Shown in pieces: positions 35,437 to 44,063 of a stretch of 64,000 bases of DNA. How positions within the stretch are numbered: position 1 is the stretch's first letter; the number at the start of each line of letters is the position of its first letter. The translations under genes and the position numbers were made by a program. The DNA comes from Sulfurovum sp. AR (GTDB taxonomy: Bacteria; Campylobacterota; Campylobacteria; Campylobacterales; Sulfurovaceae). The DNA lies in NCBI RefSeq assembly GCF_000296775.1, contig NZ_AJLE01000001.1, positions 124,001-188,000 of the forward strand, written 5' to 3'. The notes under the pieces were generated by a model, which was given only the letters and a program-made list of their open reading frames with translations, had not been told where the DNA came from and made no database searches.

Positions 35437-36861
35437 ATGAAACAGATTAAGAAGTATTTCTACATGTTTTTAACCATTTTCATACTTCTTAATGTAGTTG
35501 TCTATACAAATGTTTATACGCGATATGTCTCACATGCTCCTATGAACTTAAAGGAAGCAAGAACAGATCTTGTAAATGCAACTATGTTCCATGTGTATTA
35601 CACATTTTTTGTCAAAACCGTACGTATAGATTTTCTTAACCCCATACTGTATCCGTTAAAGGCTCCCCGAGATCATTTTTATCATAAGGGCATAAATAAG
35701 ATTCCGGACAATGAAGCGGAAAGAGCGATATGGTTTGATATGTTTGAAGTAAGACCCTACAACTTTTCTGTCCGTGCAAGATATGGTTCTATGGCTCGAA
35801 TATATGGAAAAGAGGTTTCAAAAAACTTTATCGATAAAGTGTATGAGAATATCAAGTTGTTATCACTGTATGAGTTGAGTGACAAGAATACACCCGATAT
35901 CAGTGAAGACATCTTAGAAGTTTATATAGATCTCATTCATCTATATATTTATGATTTTCATTTACATCCTAAAGGATTTTTGTTTAATAAAGAAAATATG
36001 GAAAAAGTCAGCACCGATTTTAATCTATATCAACGGTTTGAAAATATATATAAATGGCAAAATAGTTTAGTAGAACATTATGCTAAGGAACACAAAAATC
36101 AATACAAACGTGTCCTTGATCCCAATAAAGGCTGGTATAGTCCTTATAGAAACCTCATTGACAACAAGTTTATTCTTTCATCCTTTATCTTGTTTTATAA
36201 AGTGAATAATAAGCTATTTGATTGTGCAAAAGACAAGAAGTATCTGGTAGATCAGGAAGAAGGTATTAGAAAGTATAAAAAGCTTTTAAAAGCTCATTCC
36301 AAAAAATCAAAACAAAAACAGGTAACAAGCCGAATGGTTTCTTATCTTATTATGCCTAATAGTTTAGATACAAAAAACTCTCACTTAAATTTTGAGAATA
36401 CGTTAGGGCTTACTGTAACTTGTAATGACTCAAACCAAAATCAAATATCTACACAAAACAAACTCTTAAAAAATACTCAAGCGCCAATTCGAGATAAACA
36501 AATTCATAGCTATTCTACTGAGTATAGAGGACTTAGGGTTGGGAGTTCAACCCTATCTGATGTTGTCAATGTTTTAGGTGAAATAATAGCCAAGATTAAT
36601 AACAGTAACAACGTAAACTATAGATTTGATAAAGTAGATGTTACGATTCAAGATGCTACAGGTCATATAAACACGATTATTATTTATGATGAAGATTATG
36701 TAGATGTTAATGGATATAAGATTGGTACTTCATATGATGTGATAAGTAAGGACTTAAATGTTGAAGGTACTCACCAAGTATTAATAGAACGATCAAATGG
36801 AGTTATATACTGGTTTAAGAATCAACGTGTTTCAAGAATAGTATATGCTGCACAGTTGTAA
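35437..36861 (+). CDS. Membrane-anchored protein with two C-terminal repeat modules
   Basis: A 474-residue protein with one N-terminal transmembrane segment (about residues 7-25, FYMFLTIFILLNVVVYTNVYT) that probably leaves the rest in the periplasm. The middle is charged, helical and unrecognised. The C-terminus contains two short related modules, GLRVGSSTLSDVVNVLGE and later NGYKIGTSYDVISKDLN, each followed by beta-strand-like sequence (IIIYDEDYVDV, VIYWFKNQRVSRIV). The pattern is like BamE/SmpA-type or related 'G.x.G.s..dV...LG' domains, which is only a weak resemblance. AAGGGG precedes the ATG. It is the first of a five-gene AT-rich run. Confidence 0.6.
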   Translation: MKQIKKYFYMFLTIFILLNVVVYTNVYTRYVSHAPMNLKEARTDLVNATMFHVYYTFFVKTVRIDFLNPILYPLKAPRDHFYHKGINKIPDNEAERAIWFDMFEVRPYNFSVRARYGSMARIYGKEVSKNFIDKVYENIKLLSLYELSDKNTPDISEDILEVYIDLIHLYIYDFHLHPKGFLFNKENMEKVSTDFNLYQRFENIYKWQNSLVEHYAKEHKNQYKRVLDPNKGWYSPYRNLIDNKFILSSFILFYKVNNKLFDCAKDKKYLVDQEEGIRKYKKLLKAHSKKSKQKQVTSRMVSYLIMPNSLDTKNSHLNFENTLGLTVTCNDSNQNQISTQNKLLKNTQAPIRDKQIHSYSTEYRGLRVGSSTLSDVVNVLGEIIAKINNSNNVNYRFDKVDVTIQDATGHINTIIIYDEDYVDVNGYKIGTSYDVISKDLNVEGTHQVLIERSNGVIYWFKNQRVSRIVYAAQL

Positions 36862-36923
36862 TTTTTGTGATAAAAAACTTTACAAATGATGAATTTAAAA
36901 TATTTATAGAAGTAGGAATGTGT

Positions 36924-39900
36924 ATGTTAATTAAAAAGATTTTATGGATTTTAGCTTTGTTGATTTCAACTTTGTTTGGATCGGTAGATTTTCCACAGGT
37001 TTATACTGTTTTTAAAAAAACGGACGATGCCGATAGAATTAAGAAAATAGTACTGAGTAAAGATCAAAAGCGCCTTTTGGTAATGCGTCATAACTCTGTG
37101 AGTCTCATGGATGCAAAAAATTTCAAAGTGATTAAAAAGATAACTTTTAAAGGTAGCGCTTGGGATTGTGACTTTGCAGAAGAAGGGTTTGTGCTTTTAA
37201 CCCATCATGATTTTACTTACTATGATGATACAGGTACAAATCGTCTCTATTATACAGAGCGAAGGGACGGTGGACAAATAGCCAAAATGGATATGCGTAA
37301 AAACGGCTACATTGTCAATCTTATCAAAGAAATAGACAGGCCTAAAAAAGATGACATCGTCAAACGTATTTTAGAAATGCAGCGAACAGGGAACACAGCT
37401 AATATAGCGCATTTAAATCAGAGTGAAAAAAGGCTTGTAACATTAAACCTTAGAACCAAAGAGTACAAAGAGACAATTTACAAGACAGATTTCAAAGCTA
37501 AACATTATCTCAATGACATACGAGATAATGTTTTAAAAATTTCAACTGGAAGTCATACATATGACTATATCAATGTCCTCACTGGAACAAAAGTAAAGGA
37601 TTTCCCAGGTGAAAATATTCTTCCAAATGGCAAACAAATTATTGATGCAAAAGAGCTCATTCTACAAGATATTACACAAAAGAAAGTGATTCAGTCCTAT
37701 ACTAAACCAGCAGGGCGTTTTAAATTTGGATGCATGGACCCCTCAGGAAAAAGATTTGCTATTCTGACTATAAATGAGCCTGTCTATGTATATGATATAA
37801 ATAAAAGCGAACCGATTTTTTCACTTCCACGGAATCTTAATACATCTAAAACACGTAATTGCCTCTTGTATGATGACACTTTAATTCTGTGGGGAAAATC
37901 GATGCAGGCTTATAACATTAAAGATGCAAACAAGATAGAAAATGCTGTGAGCCGTTCGTTAGAAGTGATGCCTATTATAGGCAGCTGTACAGATGCATCA
38001 TATGGTGTCAGTTTGTGGGTAAACACTATGTATGGCTGGGATGTAGAAAAGGGTCAGATGCTCTGGTACTCAATAGGCCCTGAATTTAACCGAAGTCATT
38101 GGGAAAATGCAAGTTACCTTATAAAGATGCAAAGTGATGACAAAATTGCCTTTGTTCAACCCTATGGGCAACGTGCTTTTAAAGAGTTAAGAGTGAATTT
38201 AGAGAATGGAACCTTTATAGAACAGGGAAACAAAAAACGTGAAAAATCTACAGGTAAATCAATCATATGTGATCCTGGAAGTGGCGAGGTGTGGTTAGAA
38301 AAAGAGTTTAGTTTTACTCATAACGGGGTAAGTTTTTATGCTTTGAGCCAAGGAGAATGGCTGGTCATTAGTAATAATGACGGGTATTTTAATGCTTCCA
38401 GCAAAGATGCTCTTTCCCTACTGCATAAAGACCATAAAGCACTCACAGATGAAGACATAGAAAAATGGTACAGACCCGATATCATTCAAGCAAAATTATC
38501 AAATAAAATAATTGAAGAACTATCGAAAAGAAAAACAAATTTTAAATTACCTGAAAAATCACAACTTACAAATCAGTATTTTGCAAGTATATTGCAAGGA
38601 GTTAAAACTGGGAATAATTACGACAGACTTATGCAGTTACTGAAACTAGCAACTCTTGATCAGATCAGTCAAATTGTCGATGCCATTCCAAATGATGAAA
38701 AAGGTTATTTCTACTTTTATAGAGCATTGAGTGTCAAAAAGTTTCGTCACAAGCAACCAGAGCTTTTTAGTTTTCTAGATAAACGGGTAGAGAACCTTTC
38801 TTCATACTCAAATGAAGTTCCAGCCTTACTAGAGTATCTCATGAGATTTAGGGTGTATAAAAAAACTCCTGAATTTAGGAAAAAGAAAGAAATATTAATT
38901 GAAAGTATTTGGACAAAATATAAGGATAATGAGCGTGTTAAACTTATGATTGCATCAATGCGTAAAACTGATGAAGCATACACAACAATTTATTGGGATG
39001 TGTGGGAGCAAGAAGACTATATCACAAAAGAACATTTGGAGATTTTATATGAAGAAAACCCTTTAAGGGCTCAGAAGTTAGCAGTTCAATCATTAACAAA
39101 CTTGTTAAAGAAACTTGATCAATTGGGGTGTAAAGAGGATCAGTTAAATACAAATATTTGTCAGGATGACTTTGAGATGAAAACATATGGAACTTTTAGG
39201 ACACGTATTAGCACTCTGTATGACTTTTTAATAACAGATAAAACAGCTGTACCTTTGGATCCATTAAAAAGAATTACAGCACAAAAGGTAAAAACATTTT
39301 ATGCAGATAATGAGGCTGATAGATGGGGAATAAATGCTCAATATATAAAATTTTATGCAAAGTATAGTAATGAAGTTGAAAAGAAAGAGTTAATAAAATC
39401 AACTAAAGACTTTTTAGAAAAAGCAATTTTTCAAACTGACTGGAAGCAATACTGGAACAGTAGTTATTTTCGAGATAAAAACTCAAAAATAAAAGCAATT
39501 CACAAGGGCATGCTAGAAACCATGCCAAAATATTTTTTGCAATTAGAATCAAGAATAATTGCTTCTGACAATCGATATTTACATGAACATTTAGACTACC
39601 TCATAACCGATATAGAAAAAAATCCTTTTGTTCAGAAAGCAATGATCCAAAGTATCTTAGAAGAATTTCATGACAATGGATATGTAGACTACCAATATAT
39701 TGGTAGATTATTAAATACAAATAGCAAAGAAATTCATTTACAAGTTATAGATATGTTTAATCAATTCAAAGATTGCAATAAAATAAGGGATAATTACCGA
39801 TATAAGCTCAAACGTGTTTTATCTCTAAAAGAATATATGCGTCTTGAATGTGATCCGTTATCTAATGAAAGTATCCCATATAACAAGCAAGAAGAGTACG

Positions 39901-39929
39901 CACCATTGTATAAGACAATGCAAAAATAA
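36924..39929 (+). CDS. Secreted propeller/helical-repeat protein, unknown function
   Basis: A 1001-residue protein. I place the start at 36924, where AGGA lies six bases upstream and the N-terminus is a good signal peptide (MLIKKILWILALLISTLFGS); an ATG at 36867 would add 19 polar residues before it. Residues about 20-470 are beta-propeller-like, with repeats such as VLSKDQKRLLVMRHNSVSLMDAKNF and FAILTINEPVYVYDINKSEP. Residues about 475-520 read GEWLVISNNDGYFNASSKDA and then IEKWYRPDIIQAKL, a motif I know from WD40 proteins that usually precede a caspase-like peptidase. Here the peptidase is missing; residues about 530-1001 are predicted helical repeats. Confidence 0.65.
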   Translation: MLIKKILWILALLISTLFGSVDFPQVYTVFKKTDDADRIKKIVLSKDQKRLLVMRHNSVSLMDAKNFKVIKKITFKGSAWDCDFAEEGFVLLTHHDFTYYDDTGTNRLYYTERRDGGQIAKMDMRKNGYIVNLIKEIDRPKKDDIVKRILEMQRTGNTANIAHLNQSEKRLVTLNLRTKEYKETIYKTDFKAKHYLNDIRDNVLKISTGSHTYDYINVLTGTKVKDFPGENILPNGKQIIDAKELILQDITQKKVIQSYTKPAGRFKFGCMDPSGKRFAILTINEPVYVYDINKSEPIFSLPRNLNTSKTRNCLLYDDTLILWGKSMQAYNIKDANKIENAVSRSLEVMPIIGSCTDASYGVSLWVNTMYGWDVEKGQMLWYSIGPEFNRSHWENASYLIKMQSDDKIAFVQPYGQRAFKELRVNLENGTFIEQGNKKREKSTGKSIICDPGSGEVWLEKEFSFTHNGVSFYALSQGEWLVISNNDGYFNASSKDALSLLHKDHKALTDEDIEKWYRPDIIQAKLSNKIIEELSKRKTNFKLPEKSQLTNQYFASILQGVKTGNNYDRLMQLLKLATLDQISQIVDAIPNDEKGYFYFYRALSVKKFRHKQPELFSFLDKRVENLSSYSNEVPALLEYLMRFRVYKKTPEFRKKKEILIESIWTKYKDNERVKLMIASMRKTDEAYTTIYWDVWEQEDYITKEHLEILYEENPLRAQKLAVQSLTNLLKKLDQLGCKEDQLNTNICQDDFEMKTYGTFRTRISTLYDFLITDKTAVPLDPLKRITAQKVKTFYADNEADRWGINAQYIKFYAKYSNEVEKKELIKSTKDFLEKAIFQTDWKQYWNSSYFRDKNSKIKAIHKGMLETMPKYFLQLESRIIASDNRYLHEHLDYLITDIEKNPFVQKAMIQSILEEFHDNGYVDYQYIGRLLNTNSKEIHLQVIDMFNQFKDCNKIRDNYRYKLKRVLSLKEYMRLECDPLSNESIPYNKQEEYAPLYKTMQK

Positions 39930-39953
39930 TAATTGGAATGGAGAAGGGAAGTA

Positions 39954-40232
39954 ATGCATTACATAGGAATTATTGGTATTCTTTTTATAGGGGTAGGAGT
40001 ATTTTTATTTGTTGTTCAAACAATTTATGCTGGTTGTCACTTAAATAGCACTCAGTTTAAAGATTACGAAAACATTTCTAAAAAACCTTTAGATATACGT
40101 ACAGAAGATGAAAAAAAACTAATGAAAGATAGTTGGGCTAGATACTATTTTACAAAGGTTAGGAATATTGGCTATAAAGTTGGACTACCATTATTGGGTT
40201 TAGCGTTATTGTTTGATTACATTATAAAATAA
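39954..40232 (+). CDS. Small membrane protein with two transmembrane helices (A)
   Basis: A 92-residue protein with helices at about residues 3-22 and 72-88, separated by a charged loop of about 50 residues. The start at 39954 follows AAGGGAAG at good spacing; the ATG at 39933 would add seven charged residues before the first helix. It belongs to no family I recognise. It resembles the next gene in layout (helix, acidic/basic loop with a KK...D segment, helix), so the pair may be distant paralogues. Confidence 0.55.
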   Translation: MHYIGIIGILFIGVGVFLFVVQTIYAGCHLNSTQFKDYENISKKPLDIRTEDEKKLMKDSWARYYFTKVRNIGYKVGLPLLGLALLFDYIIK

Positions 40233-40241
40233 AGGATACTG

Positions 40242-40511
40242 ATGTTTGACCTACGGTATTTATGTGTTGTTGGGATTATTTTAATAATATTTGGTCTGTG
40301 GCTACATGCAACCATTTATTGGGATCTTAGAAATGCTCCTGCTTTTAAAAAGAAGTTAGAAGATCTTGCACTGAAGAATAAAAAAGATATTAGTTTTGGA
40401 GATAGGGTTAATTTAAATATACCAAGGTTCGGGAAGAAAATTGCAAAAGTATCTACATTGAGTGGCTTGATTATTGTTTTTATAAGTTGCATTAGTAAAA
40501 TGGTTTTTTAA
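40242..40511 (+). CDS. Small membrane protein with two transmembrane helices (B)
   Basis: An 89-residue protein with helices at about residues 7-23 and 72-88 and a basic loop between. It has the same layout as the preceding gene and lies nine bases downstream. AAAGGA-like sequence precedes the start. Function unknown; co-occurrence with the secreted propeller protein suggests a shared envelope complex, which is inference. Confidence 0.55.
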   Translation: MFDLRYLCVVGIILIIFGLWLHATIYWDLRNAPAFKKKLEDLALKNKKDISFGDRVNLNIPRFGKKIAKVSTLSGLIIVFISCISKMVF

Positions 40512-40540
40512 CAATAAATTGATTTAAAAGGAATAATTTT

Positions 40541-40633
40541 ATGAAAGAATGTCCAAGTTGTAATGAAAATCTCATAAAATATTCTATCTATGGTATCATT
40601 TATAAAGATAATACTTTCAGATGGGAAAAGTAG
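40541..40633 (+). CDS. 30-residue peptide with a CxxC knuckle
   Basis: An open frame from ATG 40541 to TAG 40631-40633 encodes 30 residues starting MKECPSCNENLIKY. AAAAGGA lies eight bases before the ATG. CPSC is a single zinc knuckle, as at the start of many small zinc-ribbon proteins, so this may be a truncated member (half of the ribbon is missing) or a real micro-protein. The next gene starts three bases after the stop. Confidence 0.4.
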   Translation: MKECPSCNENLIKYSIYGIIYKDNTFRWEK

Positions 40634-40636
40634 ATA

Positions 40637-40987
40637 ATGAACTTTGAACAGTTAGATACATATATACGTGCTAAGCAGGGTGTGACTTTTGATTATCCTT
40701 TTGATGAAAAGGTTCGTGTTTATCGCATTGCTGAAAAAATGTTTGCTTTGACCTCAGAGGATAGACCTATATCAGTCAATCTCAAATTTGACCCGCTTTA
40801 TGCTTTAGAGCTACGTTCTCTCTATAAAGGTATCATAGCAGGGTACCATATGAATAAAAAGCATTGGAACACAGTAACAGTAGAGGATTCCGATGTAGAT
40901 GATGAAACAGTGAAAGAGCTGATAGACCACTCTTATGATCTGGTGTATGAGAAATTGACCAAGAAACAAAAAGCCTTACTGGGTTAA
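40637..40987 (+). CDS. MmcQ/YjbR family protein
   Basis: A 116-residue cytoplasmic protein of the MmcQ/YjbR family. Typical motifs are present: GVTFDYPFDEKVRVYRIAEKMFALTSED, SVNLKFDPLYALELRSLYKGIIAGYHMNKKHWNTV and LIDHSYDLVYEKLTKKQK. The fold is CyaY-like and the family is often annotated as DNA-binding; its actual function is unknown. It is directly followed (two bases) by ogt, so the pair is probably one unit separate from the AT-rich island. Confidence 0.88.
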   Translation: MNFEQLDTYIRAKQGVTFDYPFDEKVRVYRIAEKMFALTSEDRPISVNLKFDPLYALELRSLYKGIIAGYHMNKKHWNTVTVEDSDVDDETVKELIDHSYDLVYEKLTKKQKALLG

Positions 40988-40989
40988 AG

Positions 40990-41505
40990 ATGAATACGAT
41001 AAGTATACAATACTTCCAAACACCTGTCGGAGAAATGATCTTAGGTTCCTATGACGATAAACTCTGTATGGCTGACTGGCGATACAGAAAGGGTAGAGAA
41101 AGTATAGATAGAAGAGTGCAAAAGGGTCTTCATGCCATTTTTGTCGAAGAAGAGAGTGAGGTGTTGAATTTGGCTAAAGAGGAACTGGAAGCGTATTTTA
41201 AAGGCTTACGTCAAAAATTTGATATTCCTTTGTTGTTGGTTGGCACAGAGTTTCAAAAGTCTGTTTGGAAGGGACTTCTTCAAATTTCTTTTGGTACCAC
41301 TGTTTCTTATAAGGATTTGGCGCAAAATATTGACAACAAAACAGCAGTAAGAGCTGTAGCCTCAGCTGTAGGTGCCAATGCTATGTCTATTTTCATACCT
41401 TGTCATCGTGTTGTCGGATCTGATAGTTCTTTGAGGGGCTATGCTGGTGGTTTGGAAGCAAAGAAAAAGCTATTGGCACTTGAACAAAATATCTTTACGA
41501 TATAA
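40990..41505 (+). CDS. ogt: Methylated-DNA-[protein]-cysteine S-methyltransferase
   Basis: A 171-residue O6-alkylguanine-DNA alkyltransferase. The active-site motif is IPCHRVVGSDSSLRGYAGGLEAKK (PCHR, about residues 137-140), preceded by the helix-turn-helix with GTTVSYKDLAQ. The N-terminal ribonuclease-like domain is present (NTISIQYFQTPVGEMILG). It removes alkyl groups from guanine O6 by irreversible transfer to its cysteine. Length is the family's usual. It starts two bases after the MmcQ/YjbR gene. Confidence 0.94.
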   Translation: MNTISIQYFQTPVGEMILGSYDDKLCMADWRYRKGRESIDRRVQKGLHAIFVEEESEVLNLAKEELEAYFKGLRQKFDIPLLLVGTEFQKSVWKGLLQISFGTTVSYKDLAQNIDNKTAVRAVASAVGANAMSIFIPCHRVVGSDSSLRGYAGGLEAKKKLLALEQNIFTI

Positions 41506-41532
41506 TCATTTTATATTTTAAAGTAGGTAAAA

Positions 41533-42138
41533 ATGGAAAAGAAAAACTTTTTTGAGTCTGTCTATGAGAATGCAGACCATGATGATCTTTCATCTATCCC
41601 ATGGGCGACACTTGCGCCTAACGTCTATTTGGAAAAACACTTAGCCATGCAAGGACCTGTTGTAGGTAAAAAAGCACTGGTTATCGGATGCGGGTTAGGT
41701 GATGATGCACTGATCTTGGAAAAATATGGCTATGAGGTAGAAGCATTGGATATCTCTCCTTCGGCTATAGCTCTGGCGAAGAAGAGACACTCTGATAGCA
41801 AGGTTGATTTTCATGTAGGCGATATCTATGATATGCCGTCATCTTCTGTGGGGAAATATGATTTTGTTTATGAAGGGCTGACCATTCAGTCTTTACCTCC
41901 TTCAGATAGAGAAAAATTGGTGGGTATCATCGTTTCTCTTGTGGCCAAAGAGGGAGAACTGTTTGTCTATGCGCATGCACAGGATGATACAGATAATTAT
42001 GGTGGACCACCATGGCCATTGTATGCAGATGAATTTACGCTTTTTGAAAAAGAAGGGCTGGAACAAGTGTATATTGAGAAAGAAACAGAGAGTAAACCCG
42101 TAGCACCCTATAAGTGTTGTGCACTGTACAGAAAATAG
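41533..42138 (+). CDS. Class I SAM-dependent methyltransferase (thiopurine methyltransferase-like)
   Basis: A 201-residue methyltransferase. The SAM-binding motif I is KALVIGCGLGDDALILEKYGYEVEALDISPSAIALAKKR, with the motif II acidic residue in DFVYEGLTIQSL. It has the WATLAPN start and the ELFVYAHAQDD... WPLYADEFTLFEKEGL segments typical of the TPMT/TehB-like group. The substrate is unknown, perhaps a metalloid or small thiol compound. AAGTAGG precedes the start. It is followed by an alpha/beta hydrolase gene eight bases downstream. Confidence 0.82.
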   Translation: MEKKNFFESVYENADHDDLSSIPWATLAPNVYLEKHLAMQGPVVGKKALVIGCGLGDDALILEKYGYEVEALDISPSAIALAKKRHSDSKVDFHVGDIYDMPSSSVGKYDFVYEGLTIQSLPPSDREKLVGIIVSLVAKEGELFVYAHAQDDTDNYGGPPWPLYADEFTLFEKEGLEQVYIEKETESKPVAPYKCCALYRK

Positions 42139-42146
42139 GATAACAC

Positions 42147-43079
42147 ATGTCGATCCAAAAGATCATCCTTATTCTCCTAATTGCAGTGTTGAGTTTGACG
42201 ACGGACAGTGCAACAAAACTCTACAGTATGGTGATGCATTATGAACGTTACACTGCAGAGTTGGAGAAAAAATGTATCACTTTGGATTTTGGAAAGATAG
42301 TCTACCTTGAAAATAGTGTCAAAAGTGATAAAACACTGCTGTTCGTTCACGGTTTTGGCGGGAACAAGGATACATGGAACAGACTGATCGAAGCAATGGA
42401 TGAAAAGTATCATGTCATTGTGATAGACCTTCCTGGACATGGGGAGAGTATTTCAGAAAAGACGTTGGGATATACGATGTCGGAGCAGGCAAAAAGAGTG
42501 TATGCCTTTATAGAGGCTAAACATTTGAAAGGCTTTTACCTTTTTGGTCACTCTATGGGAGGGTCCATTGCTCTACACTATACAATAAACCATCCAGAGA
42601 CACTCAAAGCACTTATCCTCATAGATACTATGGGTATGGTGAAAACAAAAAGCGACGGTGTGAAACTCGTAGAAAGATCCGATAAAAACCCGCTTTATGA
42701 TGTCTGCACGGAAGAGCGGCTGGAAACACTTTTACGCTATTCTCTCTACAAGCCTCCCTATATCCCGGATATCATTAAAGAGGCCATGCTCAAAGAGAAG
42801 TGTGAAAGACGTGATCTGGAAAAAATACTCTATGAGGATATGTATAAAGATGTCTGTTGTTTCAATGAGCTTGCAAAAAAGATCGATATCCCCACACTGA
42901 TATTATGGGGAGACAAAGACAGGATGACACATATAGACAATGCAACACTGTTTCATGAGACCATTAAGAACAGTAAACTGGTCATTTTGCAAGAGATAGG
43001 ACATGTACCGATACTGGAAGATCCTGAAAGAACGGCTGATGAGGTTGAAAAGTTCATCAAACAAGTGCATCATCCTTAG
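42147..43079 (+). CDS. Alpha/beta hydrolase
   Basis: A 310-residue alpha/beta hydrolase. The oxyanion loop is LLFVHGFGGNKDTWNRL, the nucleophile elbow is LFGHSMGGSIALHYT (Ser in GHSMG), a likely acid lies in LILWGDKDRMTH and the histidine in EIGHVPILEDPE. An N-terminal hydrophobic segment (residues 1-20, SIQKIILILLIAVLSLTT) may anchor it in the membrane. The family includes esterases, lipases and C-C hydrolases; the substrate is not clear. AGGATAA precedes the start. It converges with a DMT transporter gene. Confidence 0.87.
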   Translation: MSIQKIILILLIAVLSLTTDSATKLYSMVMHYERYTAELEKKCITLDFGKIVYLENSVKSDKTLLFVHGFGGNKDTWNRLIEAMDEKYHVIVIDLPGHGESISEKTLGYTMSEQAKRVYAFIEAKHLKGFYLFGHSMGGSIALHYTINHPETLKALILIDTMGMVKTKSDGVKLVERSDKNPLYDVCTEERLETLLRYSLYKPPYIPDIIKEAMLKEKCERRDLEKILYEDMYKDVCCFNELAKKIDIPTLILWGDKDRMTHIDNATLFHETIKNSKLVILQEIGHVPILEDPERTADEVEKFIKQVHHP

Positions 43080-43090
43080 TGCCGGAATGC

Positions 43091-43960
43091 TCATATTTCA
43101 TTTAACGGCTTCGTTAGAAGATACCCACCTACAAGTATAGGAATGATACCTAAGACTTGACGAAGTTCTGGCACTTCATGGAGGTAGAAGTAGGCAAAGA
43201 TAAGCGTCATCATAGGGACCAGTCCCAGCATGGCAGAAAGTTTGGTGATGGATGTACGGTGCAAGGCTTCTATCCACATGATCTTTGAAACGACATAGAT
43301 CAAAATACCGATAAACAGTAATGAAGGCAGAGCCGCCACAAATGCATCGTACTCTACAGCAGGTTCAAAGGCCCATGCCATAAGGGCTATAAAAGGCAGA
43401 CCAACGAATGTTCTAAATCCCAGAATGGTCTCTGAAGAACAAAATTCACGCGCTCTTTTCTGGTAGAGATTGGCAATAGGTGCAATGGCAGCTGCAACCA
43501 AGATAAGCAGATCACCTTTATTGAATCTCAGTTCATCAGGAATGAGGATGATGAGCGCTCCAATCCCCATAATAAAAGCACCCCATAGATGTAAAGTATG
43601 CATCTTCTCTTTTCCAAAGAGATTGAAGTAGAGGTAAGAGAAAAGCAGCTGCAGGAATATAATGACTGCCATATTTCCAGCCGTAGTGTATCGCATTCCT
43701 ATGAAAACAAATGCAAAGAGTGAAGTGATCCAAAAGCTTGTCAGCAGCAGGTCTTTGTAGGCTTCTTTGTTCTTAAGCTCTTTAAATCTATCCCGTTTGA
43801 ACATGATTACGATAAAAAAGATTAAAGCGATGAAAAGAGAATAGGTATAGGTATGCAGTGCCCCTATGTAGGACATAGCGACGATAGAGAATATGGGAAA
43901 CCAGGACTCAAGTATAGCAAGGCCAACCATGAGTATTTCACCTTCTCTTTCCTTTGTCAT
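43091..43960 (-). CDS. EamA/DMT family transporter
   Basis: A 289-residue membrane protein with about ten transmembrane helices and the internal duplication of the drug/metabolite transporter (EamA) family. The first repeat ends near the FIMGIGALIIL helix; the second shows the SITKLSAMLGLVPMMTLIFAYFYLHEVPELRQVLGIIPILVGGYLL segment that closes EamA repeats. Such carriers export or import metabolites such as amino acids or nucleotides. The substrate is unknown. AAAGGGAA precedes the ATG. Confidence 0.87.
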   Translation of the reverse strand: MTKEREGEILMVGLAILESWFPIFSIVAMSYIGALHTYTYSLFIALIFFIVIMFKRDRFKELKNKEAYKDLLLTSFWITSLFAFVFIGMRYTTAGNMAVIIFLQLLFSYLYFNLFGKEKMHTLHLWGAFIMGIGALIILIPDELRFNKGDLLILVAAAIAPIANLYQKRAREFCSSETILGFRTFVGLPFIALMAWAFEPAVEYDAFVAALPSLLFIGILIYVVSKIMWIEALHRTSITKLSAMLGLVPMMTLIFAYFYLHEVPELRQVLGIIPILVGGYLLTKPLNEI

Positions 43961-44063
43961 CTGTTCCCTTTGTTTTTTAACTTATTGTATCGAAACTCTA
44001 CTACACATAAAGTACAGCCTAAATAGAGTAAGATAATAAGTATAAATCATCAAGGCAGGGTAT

